From Bifidobacteriaceae bacterium (GTDB lineage Bacteria; Actinomycetota; Actinomycetes; Actinomycetales; WQXJ01), in the NCBI GenBank assembly GCA_031268115.1, contig JAIRXV010000025.1, forward strand, positions 1-12,545: a stretch of 12,545 bases of DNA, written 5' to 3'. The position numbers were made by a program, and so were the translations under genes. This document shows positions 5,718 to 12,545 of the stretch, in pieces. Every line of letters starts with the position of its first letter. Positions within the stretch are counted from its first letter, which is position 1. The notes under the pieces were generated by a model, which saw only the letters and a list, made by a program, of their open reading frames with translations, was not told where the DNA came from and did no database searches.

Positions 5718-7910
5718 ATGTTGATTCGACGAACGCTCGTCCCCCTTGCCGTGTGCCTCGCCTTGGCGGGCGCCACAGCCCTGCCCGCGTCTGCGGGCGA
5801 TCCCGACGCCGCCCTGCCCGACAGGATCGCGGCGTCGGCCTCGACCGTGAAGTTCGTTGACATCTCCGCTGGAACCACCCACGCTCTGGCGGTGACCGAT
5901 GACGGCCAAGTGTATGCGTGGGGCAGTAACTCCAAGGGAGAACTCGGGTTGGGGACCGTGGACAGCACCGAGACCGCCTATTCGCGCCCGGTCGCAGTTC
6001 CGGGAATGACGGATGTGGTGGCCGTGCGAGCCGTCTCAGGCCTGTGGGACGAGGTGGCCGTGCGAGCCGCCTCGGGCTGGTCCGCTGCCCTGACCGATAC
6101 GGGCCAGGTCTACACGTGGGGAGGCAACGCCCACGGTCAACTGGGCCAGAAGGATAGGGCCACCCGGCCGAATCCCACCCGAGTACCCGGCCTTCCCGTC
6201 ATCACGGCGATTGAAGGAACCGGCACCCACATGCTGGCTGTGGCGGCGGACGGATCGGTCTGGGGTTGGGGCATCAACGTCGACCATCAAGTGAACGCTT
6301 CCGGCGATGATGTCTTAGTCCCGACCAGGCTGCCTGGCCTGAGCCAGGTCAAGGCCGTGGCCGCCGGTTGGAGGCACTCGCTGGCCTTGAATGAAAAGGG
6401 CGAGGTCTGGGCGTGGGGCTCGAACACGCGGGGTGCGCTCGGATTGGGGGACGCCACCGCCCGGAGTTCGCCCACGCGGGTGGCCGCGCTGACCACGCCC
6501 GTGAAGGCAATCTCGGCCGGCCGGGGTTACTCGTTCGCCATCACGGCCACCGGGATCATCAACGCTCTTGGCTCGAACATCGATGGTCAGCTAGGACTCG
6601 GATCGGACGACATTGAAGTGCTCTCGCCGAGAGCGGTGTCCGTCCCGACTGGCGCGACCCAAGTTGCCGCTGGCACGAACACCTCTTTCGCGGTCGGCCC
6701 AAACTGGGTCTACGCCACCGGGCGGACCCACGATGGGGAACTCGGCATGGGTGAGGGCCGGCTAAGCAAGGTGGCCAATCTAACGTCGTTCATGCACAAT
6801 CCCGCCCTGGCGTCTCCGGAGTGGACCATCGTTAAAGCGGCCGCGAACCAGTCCTACGGCCTAGCGTTGACCAGCACCGGCACTATCCGATCATGGGGCT
6901 ACGTTTCCGACGAATACCATCTGCCCCTGGGTTTGGGTGTGGTCGACACCCAGTCGACACCCGCGGCGATCACCCAGATCTTCGCGCCGCCTGAGTTCGC
7001 GGCCGCTCCGAGCCCCACCATCGCGGGTGGCGGGACCGCAGGCGTGGCGCACACTGCGGAGCTGGGAACCTGGTCGCCCGCCCCGAACACGGTCACGTAC
7101 CGGTGGTTCGCCGCAGGTAAGCCCATCGACGGTGCTACTGCCGCGACGTACACACCGACCTCGGCGCAGGTGGGCGCCGCGCTCACGGTCCAGGTCACGG
7201 CCCGGACGCTCGGCTATCACAAGACCACGCGGACATCCCAACCTGTGGTTGTGACCGCGCCCGCCTCAGACCCCGCCCCACCCGACAGCACCCAACCTCC
7301 CGGCACGCAACCCCCAGCAGCAGCGCCGCCCGGGACACAGCCGCCCAGTGCTGACGGTTTCGCTGCGGCTCCGTTGACCATCGCTCAGCCCACCACGGTC
7401 GCAACCGGCAAGAACCTCACCATCGGGGGCCTACCGGCGGGGTGGACGGCTACGTATCAGTGGTACCGCAACGGCAAACCCATCGCTGGGGCAACAGGAC
7501 CCACCTATAAGATCACCGCCGCCGATGCCGGAGCCAAGATCTCCGCCATCGTCACCATTCCCGAACTGGGTCAGTCCCGGACGATCAAAGCCGTCACGGT
7601 CAAGCTGACCGCGAAGGTCACCGCCAAGATCAAGGCGAAATCGGTTGTGGTCACACTCAAGGTACCGAAACCCGGGGCCGCGACCGGGAAAGTGAAGCTG
7701 ACGTTGACCAAGACCGTGGGCAAGAAGACGGTCAAAGTCAAGTGGTCCGGCAAGTCCGCCAAAACTGTAACCCTCAAGTCCAAAGCCAAAGGCAAGGCCA
7801 CGGTCAAACTACCGAAGCTACCGAAAGGCAAATACAAGGTGACGGCCACCTTCGCGGGCAACACGAAGGCCGCGAAAGCCACAGCGAAAACCAACTACAA
7901 GGCGACGTGA
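5718..7910 (+). CDS. Secreted RCC1 propeller protein with Ig-like domains and a Lys-rich tail
   Basis: A 730-residue secreted protein. ATG 5718 is chosen because GAAGGAG (5703-5709) sits 8 bases upstream and a Sec signal peptide follows (RR, hydrophobic core, cleavage after LPASA, residue 26). Residues ~44-420 contain seven RCC1 repeats with WG or equivalent at 68, 134, 184, 233, 284, 334 and 393 (for example YAWGSN then GELGLG), enough for a seven-bladed beta-propeller. Spacing is about 50 residues except between the first two, where a 12-residue duplication makes it 66. Residues ~430-512 are an Ig-like domain (YRWFAAGKPIDGA), 514-545 a Pro/Gln/Thr linker, and ~550-625 a second Ig-like domain (YQWYRNGKPIAGA). 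Residues 624-730 hold 30 Lys and no Asp/Glu in a beta-rich domain. No sortase LPxTG motif is present; the basic tail may bind wall polymers. The binding partner is unknown. Confidence 0.85.
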   Translation: MLIRRTLVPLAVCLALAGATALPASAGDPDAALPDRIAASASTVKFVDISAGTTHALAVTDDGQVYAWGSNSKGELGLGTVDSTETAYSRPVAVPGMTDVVAVRAVSGLWDEVAVRAASGWSAALTDTGQVYTWGGNAHGQLGQKDRATRPNPTRVPGLPVITAIEGTGTHMLAVAADGSVWGWGINVDHQVNASGDDVLVPTRLPGLSQVKAVAAGWRHSLALNEKGEVWAWGSNTRGALGLGDATARSSPTRVAALTTPVKAISAGRGYSFAITATGIINALGSNIDGQLGLGSDDIEVLSPRAVSVPTGATQVAAGTNTSFAVGPNWVYATGRTHDGELGMGEGRLSKVANLTSFMHNPALASPEWTIVKAAANQSYGLALTSTGTIRSWGYVSDEYHLPLGLGVVDTQSTPAAITQIFAPPEFAAAPSPTIAGGGTAGVAHTAELGTWSPAPNTVTYRWFAAGKPIDGATAATYTPTSAQVGAALTVQVTARTLGYHKTTRTSQPVVVTAPASDPAPPDSTQPPGTQPPAAAPPGTQPPSADGFAAAPLTIAQPTTVATGKNLTIGGLPAGWTATYQWYRNGKPIAGATGPTYKITAADAGAKISAIVTIPELGQSRTIKAVTVKLTAKVTAKIKAKSVVVTLKVPKPGAATGKVKLTLTKTVGKKTVKVKWSGKSAKTVTLKSKAKGKATVKLPKLPKGKYKVTATFAGNTKAAKATAKTNYKAT

Positions 7911-7986
7911 CAACCCGCTGCGGCCTGCCGTGGCTCAGTTCGCGCCTTTGGGATCGCTGCGGCCGACTTCCTTCTCCTGCCTCATT

Positions 7987-8010
7987 GAAAGCCGGCCGAC
8001 GACTGCTTTC
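7987..8010. terminator. Weak inverted repeat between convergent genes
   Basis: GAAAGC (7987-7992) pairs with GCTTTC (8005-8010) across 12 nt in the 148-bp gap between the convergent RCC1 and permease genes. It could serve as a bidirectional terminator, but the stem is short and no T-tract follows. Nothing else is seen in this gap. Confidence 0.2.
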
Positions 8011-8058
8011 CGCTGTGTCCCGCCGATCGAGATCTATTGATTGGACGGCGTAACCCTT

Positions 8059-8901
8059 CTATCCTTTGACCGCGCCGGCCGCCATTCCTCGGATCATCCA
8101 TTTCTGCACCAGTAGGAACATGATGAGCGGCGGCAAAGCCGCCAGGGTTGAAGCGGCCAGCATTTGGCCCCAGTCCGTGGTGTTCTGCTGCATGAATCCG
8201 CGCAGGCCGATGGGCACTGTGAACGAAGCGGGCTGCTGCAAGAACGCCGAGGCCACCATGTATTCGTTGTAGGCCTGGAGGAACGCAAAGATGGCCACTG
8301 CGGCCGCGCCTGGGCCCGCCAACGGAATCACGATGGAAATCATGGCCCGGAACGATGAGCAGCCATCGATACGGGCGGCCTCCTCTAATTCCCGGGGGAT
8401 CGAATCGAAGAACCCCTTGAACATCCACGTGCAGAACGGCAGCGACATGACTATATACAGGATCGTTACCGGCACGGGCGTATTCATCAGTCCGAGTTTA
8501 CGGAACGTGACAAACAGTGGAATGACGGACAGGATGATTGGGAAGAGCTGAAAGGCCATCAGCGCCGAGGAATACACGGTGTTGACCCGGGTTCGGTATC
8601 GAGAGATCGAATATCCGGCAAATCCGGCCGCCACCAGAGTGATCGCTGTGGTTATGATCGCGATTACAACTGAGTTGCGTAGGTAGAGAAAGTAATCGGT
8701 CTTCCCGGCCACGGTGGCATAGTTGGTCCAGGACACATCCTGTGGCCATAGGGTGGCGCCCGAGGACAGAATGTCCCGCGACGGCCTGAAGGAGTTGATG
8801 GCGGTGAGAATCAGAGGGACGTTCGTGACGAGCATCCCAATAAGCAGTGCGATCGCCAACACCCAGGCGCCAATCCGCTTGCGCACGCTGCCATGCCTCA
8901 T
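8059..8901 (-). CDS. MalG-like sugar ABC transporter permease
   Basis: A 280-residue inner-membrane permease of the carbohydrate CUT1 type. About six hydrophobic segments are visible, beginning with WVLAIALLIGMLVTNVPLIL (13-32). The EAA loop that docks the ATPase is intact (EEAARIDG, 173-180, then FRAMISIVIPLAGPG). The C-terminus WMIRGMAAGAVKG is typical of MalG-family proteins, which end in a GAVKG-type motif. The ATG at 8901 overlaps the TGA of the upstream permease by 4 bp (ATGA), so the two are translationally coupled and form the heterodimeric channel. It is the last gene of the operon in this window. The substrate cannot be deduced from the permease alone. Confidence 0.92.
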   Translation of the reverse strand: MRHGSVRKRIGAWVLAIALLIGMLVTNVPLILTAINSFRPSRDILSSGATLWPQDVSWTNYATVAGKTDYFLYLRNSVVIAIITTAITLVAAGFAGYSISRYRTRVNTVYSSALMAFQLFPIILSVIPLFVTFRKLGLMNTPVPVTILYIVMSLPFCTWMFKGFFDSIPRELEEAARIDGCSSFRAMISIVIPLAGPGAAAVAIFAFLQAYNEYMVASAFLQQPASFTVPIGLRGFMQQNTTDWGQMLAASTLAALPPLIMFLLVQKWMIRGMAAGAVKG

Positions 8902-9827
8902 TGTTCCGCCGCCTTCTTCTGGAGCTTAAGCATGAAGTACGCGAGTACCCCCAAGACACTTAGGGTAATCACCGCCGATGCCGAGCCCACCCCAAGTTGA
9001 TGGTAGATGCCCTCGTCAAACGAGTAGATCATCAAGTTGCGGGTCGTCTTAGCGCCGAGAGTCAAGAGGTACGGCGTCTCGTAGTCGTTCACAGACCATA
9101 TGGTCATCAAGACCCACAGGATGGCGGACATGGGCACAATCTGCGGGAACGTGATGTGCCAGAAAGTCTGCCACTTGTTGGCACCGTCTATCACCGCCGC
9201 CTCGTTTAGCACATCGTCCAAAGACTGGAGCGTGGCCATCAGCGAGACCAGCATGAACGGGAAAGACCGCCACGCCTTGACCACGATGGTCGCAACCGCC
9301 GCCCACTTCGGATCGTTGAAGAAGAAGATCGGATCGACGCCGAACCAGCCCAGAACGATGTTGACCGCACCGTTCTGATCCTGCATCATCCATCGCCACG
9401 ACGTCATGGCGACGATACCCGGGATCACCCAAGGCACAATGAATCCGACTCGCAGGAACCCCCGCATGGGTATGTCTCGCACCAGCAGCAGCGCCAGGCC
9501 CAGGCCCAGCAGGTAGGACACCACCACAGCGCCGATTGCGAACACCACCGAGAACCGGACAGCTCCCCAAAAATCGGACGAGTTGAACACTGTCTCGTAG
9601 TTCCGCAAACCGACCCAACCCTGCGACGGGTTGGTGGTCTTGCCCTTCTGGAAGCTGTACAGGATTCCCTGGACGAGGGGGTAGAGCTGTGCGGCACCCA
9701 GCAGCAAGATGGACGGCAACGCTAAGTTGACAGACAGCAACCGGTCCCGGCGTGTCTGCATATCTGTGGTGCGGCGGCGGCGCCGCCGAGGTGCGGGCGG
9801 CGCGGCGGTAGCCACGGCGGCAGTCAT
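8898..9827 (-). CDS. MalF-like sugar ABC transporter permease
   Basis: A 309-residue CUT1 permease. A basic N-terminus (R14-R19, six Arg in a row) precedes the first membrane span (~31-57). The DPAA/EAA loop is NEAAVIDGANKWQTFWHI (208-225), followed by FPQIVP. Six membrane segments are apparent, the normal number for this family without the extra MalF periplasmic loop. ATG 9827 has AAAGGAGC (9840-9833) five to six bases upstream. It follows the binding-protein gene by 110 bp, a gap that contains a strong hairpin, and overlaps the next permease by 4 bp. Confidence 0.92.
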   Translation of the reverse strand: MTAAVATAAPPAPRRRRRRTTDMQTRRDRLLSVNLALPSILLLGAAQLYPLVQGILYSFQKGKTTNPSQGWVGLRNYETVFNSSDFWGAVRFSVVFAIGAVVVSYLLGLGLALLLVRDIPMRGFLRVGFIVPWVIPGIVAMTSWRWMMQDQNGAVNIVLGWFGVDPIFFFNDPKWAAVATIVVKAWRSFPFMLVSLMATLQSLDDVLNEAAVIDGANKWQTFWHITFPQIVPMSAILWVLMTIWSVNDYETPYLLTLGAKTTRNLMIYSFDEGIYHQLGVGSASAVITLSVLGVLAYFMLKLQKKAAEQ

Positions 9828-9857
9828 GTCTCGGCTCCTTTGTCGATGAATCCCAAG

Positions 9858-9898
9858 CCCAAGGGCGGCGCGTCTGTTCGTGGCGCGCCGCCCTTGGG
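9858..9898 (-). promoter_or_regulatory. Strong intra-operon hairpin between binding protein and permeases
   Basis: CCCAAGGGCGGCGCG (9858-9872) is perfectly complementary to CGCGCCGCCCTTGGG (9884-9898): a 15-bp, GC-rich stem with an 11-nt loop. It lies between the binding-protein stop (9938) and the permease start (9827). No T-tract follows on the minus strand, so it more likely acts as partial terminator or mRNA 3' stabiliser, giving excess binding protein over permease, as the intergenic hairpins between malE and malF do in enteric bacteria. A smaller GAACTC/GAGTTC stem (9912-9929) lies between it and the stop. Confidence 0.75.
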
Positions 9899-9937
9899 GT
9901 CAAGCTGTCATGAACTCACTCAAGAGTTCTACCGCTT

Positions 9938-11347
9938 CTAGCGGCCCTCGTCCACAAACTGCTGGACTTTCTCTTGAGCTGTGTCCGCGGCGCCAGCCAC
10001 GTCACCGCCCGAGAACAAGGTCCGTTCGAGATCCAACATGGTCGTATCGCCATCGATGGTGTTCAAGGCAGCGAAACCGAAGGACGCCAGCGCATACAGG
10101 GGTTGACCCACGGGGGCTCCCCACTTCTCGGCGGCCTCGCGGTACAGCGGAGCATCGTCGAACATCGGATCGGAATCGATGGATGTACGCGGGGAGACGC
10201 CGGAGGCGCCACCCAGGAACAGATCGCGGCCATGCTCAGACCAGAACGAGATGAACTTCATGACCTCGTCGGGGTGCTCAGTGGAGTTGTAGCCCATGAT
10301 GCCGTTCACGAAGTACACGCCCAGCTTGTTGCCCTGATCGTCCGCAGGCGGATCGAGGACTTTGACTACGTCGAGGGACTCATCGGACAAGCGCGGCGCG
10401 ATGGACGGGGAGTCCATCACAAACGCGGCTTGGCCCTGGTTGAACATCTCGATGGCCTCATCCTGGGTGAAGGTAGTGGCAGTTGGGTTGATGCAGCCGC
10501 TGCCGCCCTCGCCCATGGAGGCGATGTATTCGAGGGCTTCCAGCTCACGCGGAGAATTGATGGCCGCGTTGCCCTCTTCGTCGAACATGCCAGAACCAAA
10601 CGCAATACCCTGCGCGAACGTCCAGTGGGGTGTGCCGCCATCGGCCACACCGTAGATGGAGGAATCGGCTTGGTGAACGGTATCGCACGCAGCCGCGAAC
10701 TCTTCCCACGTGGTGGGAACATCCACACCCGCTGCCTCAAGGACATCGGTCCGATAGAACCACACGCGAATATCGGTGGCCCACGGCACGGCGAGGTAGT
10801 TACCGTCGGCGTCCAGGTAGTAATCGAGCATGCCCTCAGTGAAATCGTCGGCGGTGCCGTCCGACTGCCATTGCTCAATCAATGGATTCAGCGGCAGAAT
10901 CGCGTCGGCATCGGCCTGCAGACCGAACGGCTGGAAACCGCCGCCCGTGGAGACATCGGGTGCGGAATCGGCGCCTACCGCCTGAGCGAACGTCTGATAC
11001 CAGTTGTCCCAAGTCTTCTGCGTGTAGTTGACGGTTATGCCCGGATTCTCGGCCTCAAACTGGTCAACCAGGGCCTCAGCGGCGGCGGGATAGGTCTCGG
11101 CAGGTCCCCAGGCCATATCCCAGAATTCAAGGGTGACGGCCTCGCCAGTCTGGGCGTCATCGGCTTCATCCGTATTCTCGTTGGTATCGGTCTGTTGGTC
11201 CGTCGCTTCGCTCGTGCTCTCATCGGGCGTGTCCGTGGTGGCATCGTCCGAAGTGTTGCAGGCCGAAAGCCCAAGGCCGATCAAGGCGAGAGCGGCGGCA
11301 CCAGCCACAAGACGGCCGGTGGCGCGATGCCTCAAATGTGTCCTCAT
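9938..11347 (-). CDS. Carbohydrate ABC transporter solute-binding lipoprotein
   Basis: A 469-residue family-1 extracellular solute-binding protein (MalE/UgpB-like). ATG 11347 is chosen because GGGAGGAAG (11363-11355) sits 7 bases upstream and a lipoprotein signal follows: basic MRTHLRHRATGR, hydrophobic core, lipobox LSAC with Cys30. Residues ~31-68 are a Thr/Asp/Glu-rich acidic linker holding the domain off the membrane. The mature domain starts EAVTLEFWDMAWG and shows the usual FEAENPGITVNY, PDVSTGGG, VPWATDIRVWFYRTDVLEAAGVDVPTTWEEF-type order (quoted in parts), then MFNQGQAAFVMDSPS near the hinge. Aromatics such as W83, W86, W177 and W184 may stack on sugar. It feeds the two permeases downstream. 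The substrate is not determinable from sequence alone. Confidence 0.9.
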   Translation of the reverse strand: MRTHLRHRATGRLVAGAAALALIGLGLSACNTSDDATTDTPDESTSEATDQQTDTNENTDEADDAQTGEAVTLEFWDMAWGPAETYPAAAEALVDQFEAENPGITVNYTQKTWDNWYQTFAQAVGADSAPDVSTGGGFQPFGLQADADAILPLNPLIEQWQSDGTADDFTEGMLDYYLDADGNYLAVPWATDIRVWFYRTDVLEAAGVDVPTTWEEFAAACDTVHQADSSIYGVADGGTPHWTFAQGIAFGSGMFDEEGNAAINSPRELEALEYIASMGEGGSGCINPTATTFTQDEAIEMFNQGQAAFVMDSPSIAPRLSDESLDVVKVLDPPADDQGNKLGVYFVNGIMGYNSTEHPDEVMKFISFWSEHGRDLFLGGASGVSPRTSIDSDPMFDDAPLYREAAEKWGAPVGQPLYALASFGFAALNTIDGDTTMLDLERTLFSGGDVAGAADTAQEKVQQFVDEGR

Positions 11348-11373
11348 AGTGGTTCTTCCTCCCGTTGGAGTGT

Positions 11374-12213
11374 TCAACTGCCTGCCCACGCCCGGATCGG
11401 GGTGGGGTTCTGGGTGAGCAGCGGCGCATCGTAAGCCAAGGAGAAAGCTCTCCGGTGGCCGTGCAGGCCGCTCGGTGGCGGACGGCGGTGAACCACCGAA
11501 TGCCACACGTCTTGAAGGGCCAACCGACCTGGCGGTTCGTAGTCGGTTGGCGGTGAATCTTGGCCGTCCGCGCTGGTCACACAGGCCCAGCCGGGGGCGG
11601 CAGTGGTACTTGGGCCGGCCGCCAACTCGATGTGGCGTCCCGGCAACAACACGGCCATGCGCGTATTCGCGCAGGCCCCGATCATGTGCACCGCGGTCGC
11701 GTGGATCCGACCCTCACCGAGCGGTCCCTCCACGATCACACCGCGAGGCGTGGCGGCAACCGAGTCGAGGCGGTCCGGGGCCAGCCCATAGACGCCCAGA
11801 GTCAATAGCAGATCCAGCACCGCCGAGCGCTCGCCACCCGCCGCCTCAACGCCCGTTACCAGCGAGACCAAATCGACCCGCTTGGCCGGGAGCACACCCC
11901 GCTCCAGCAACGCGCGCCCGGCGGGGGCGTGGGTTGCCCGGCCCAACAGCACCACTGGAATGGGCGCCGCCGCCAGTTGCACAAGGTTGGCCGGATCCAC
12001 CGCCGCTGGACGGTGCACGATGACGGCCCTCACCCCGCCGCTCACCGCTTCATCCACCAAGGCCGGCCAGGCCGGGGCCGAGCCGTCCAGCCAGGCCACA
12101 TCCGCCGGCTGGCCGAAACCTACGAGCCGATAGCGCTGCGCCAAAGTTCCGACCAGGCCGGCGAGGAGATCCTCCTCGCCGTTCGATGCGCGCACCGTCA
12201 ATATGGTGTTCAC
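11374..12213 (-). CDS. Uncharacterised protein, possibly a divergent Gfo/Idh/MocA-like paralogue
   Basis: A 279-residue soluble protein with no signal peptide. It starts with GTG at 12213, overlapping the stop of the upstream oxidoreductase gene by 4 bp (GTGA), and ends 26 bp before the binding-protein gene, so it is firmly inside the operon. Its outline recalls Gfo/Idh proteins: an alternating strand/helix N-half (VRAVIVHRPAAVD, PIPVVLLGRATH), a Lys-containing turn (PAKRVDLVSLV) and a C-terminal SGLHGHRRAFSLAYDAPLL segment like the family's last helix. It lacks a GxGxxG nucleotide motif at the N-terminus and is shorter than the ~330-380 residues usual for the family. It may be a non-catalytic partner of its neighbour. 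The family assignment is inference. Confidence 0.7.
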   Translation of the reverse strand: MNTILTVRASNGEEDLLAGLVGTLAQRYRLVGFGQPADVAWLDGSAPAWPALVDEAVSGGVRAVIVHRPAAVDPANLVQLAAAPIPVVLLGRATHAPAGRALLERGVLPAKRVDLVSLVTGVEAAGGERSAVLDLLLTLGVYGLAPDRLDSVAATPRGVIVEGPLGEGRIHATAVHMIGACANTRMAVLLPGRHIELAAGPSTTAAPGWACVTSADGQDSPPTDYEPPGRLALQDVWHSVVHRRPPPSGLHGHRRAFSLAYDAPLLTQNPTPIRAWAGS

Positions 12214-12545
12214 CGGGCCACTTCCTTCGCGCAGGCCTCGGCCAAATCGAGGGCATAGACGATATCGGCGCGCAGGTGGTCGAGGTCGTAGCGAGGGGCG
12301 GCGCCGTTCAGAATTGCGGCCACCTCCAACCACTCGCGGTCGTAGCCGTCGGCGTCGAATGGGCCGAAACGCCGCACCTCACCGCGCCGGACGACCTCAG
12401 CTACGGCCGAGCCCCGATGCACGTACGATGGCGGGAAGTCGAGGTTGATCTGGGCATCCGCACCTACAGCAGCGAACGTCCAGTCCGGGGCCCACATGCC
12501 CCCAGTGCGGGCAACGAACTCGATCACCCCTGCCGGACCCTGCGC
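12210..12545 (-). CDS. C-terminal part of a Gfo/Idh/MocA-like oxidoreductase (cut by window edge)
   Basis: The open frame continues off the right edge of the window; the first visible codons read AQGPAGVIEF, so the GTG at 12527 is not the real start. The 112 visible residues look like the C-terminal beta-sheet domain and final helix of NAD(P)-dependent sugar dehydrogenases (myo-inositol dehydrogenase or glucose-fructose oxidoreductase type): strands FVARTGGMWAPDWTFAAVG and ADAQINLDFPPSYV, then REWLEVAAILNG and a last helix ALDLAEACAKEVAR. The Rossmann part and active-site Lys are outside the window. It is translationally coupled to the next gene through a GTGA overlap. The assignment rests on pattern only. 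Confidence 0.6.
   Translation of the reverse strand, partial: AQGPAGVIEFVARTGGMWAPDWTFAAVGADAQINLDFPPSYVHRGSAVAEVVRRGEVRRFGPFDADGYDREWLEVAAILNGAAPRYDLDHLRADIVYALDLAEACAKEVAR

Noticed and set aside
9974..11434. 486-aa plus-strand open frame opposite the binding-protein gene
   Set aside because: Antisense shadow of a well-supported solute-binding lipoprotein.
11348..11506. N-terminal extension of the binding protein (53 residues)
   Set aside because: It would overlap the upstream gene's coding end and bury the lipoprotein signal; ATG 11347 has a strong Shine-Dalgarno.

Overview
The window is high-GC DNA with actinobacterial character. Genes have strong AAAGGAG-type Shine-Dalgarno sites or start by 4-bp ATGA/GTGA coupling. 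It carries an IS1249-like transposase, a VapBC pair with a probable leaderless promoter, lipoproteins with long Thr/Pro- or Asp/Glu-rich linkers, and a sugar ABC operon without its own ATPase. I cannot name the genus; a host- or polymer-associated member of the Actinomycetales/Bifidobacteriales type is a guess.

Layout. (1) 1-1734 is a complete insertion sequence of the IS256 superfamily, IS1249-like branch, with 23-bp terminal inverted repeats (one mismatch). It has a DDE transposase and, unusually, a second small HTH-like gene inside the ends. (2) 1735-3369 is accessory or decayed DNA. A VapB/VapC toxin-antitoxin pair (minus strand) sits beside a frameshifted 3' remnant of a carboxymuconolactone decarboxylase-family gene. 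Both lie between two degenerate copies of a ~70-bp repeat in the same orientation that contains a tRNA T-arm-like stretch, followed by a nested 20-bp/7-bp minisatellite. (3) 3370-5421 (plus) encodes a lipoprotein with a beta-sandwich, carbohydrate-binding-like domain and an (alpha/alpha)-toroid, six-hairpin-glycosidase-like domain. (4) 5591-5688 is a leader with three small perfect inverted repeats ahead of 5718-7910, a secreted seven-bladed RCC1 propeller with Ig-like domains and an extremely lysine-rich C-terminus. (5) 8059-12545 (minus) is one operon, read from the right edge: the 3' part of a Gfo/Idh/MocA-like oxidoreductase, a 279-aa protein of uncertain function, an ABC solute-binding lipoprotein, and MalF-like and MalG-like permeases. 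A 15-bp perfect hairpin separates the binding-protein gene from the permeases.

How the genes may work together (inference): the exported lipoprotein could act on a polysaccharide, the binding protein and permeases import the released saccharide using a shared MsmK/UgpC-type ATPase encoded elsewhere, and the oxidoreductase-like proteins process the sugar. The RCC1/Ig/poly-Lys protein looks like a cell-wall-retained adhesion or scaffold protein. No wholly new system is provable here. The most unusual items are the IS passenger gene, the CMD-family relic, the repeat pair around vapBC, the RCC1 gene with its leader, and the unassigned glycosidase-like lipoprotein.
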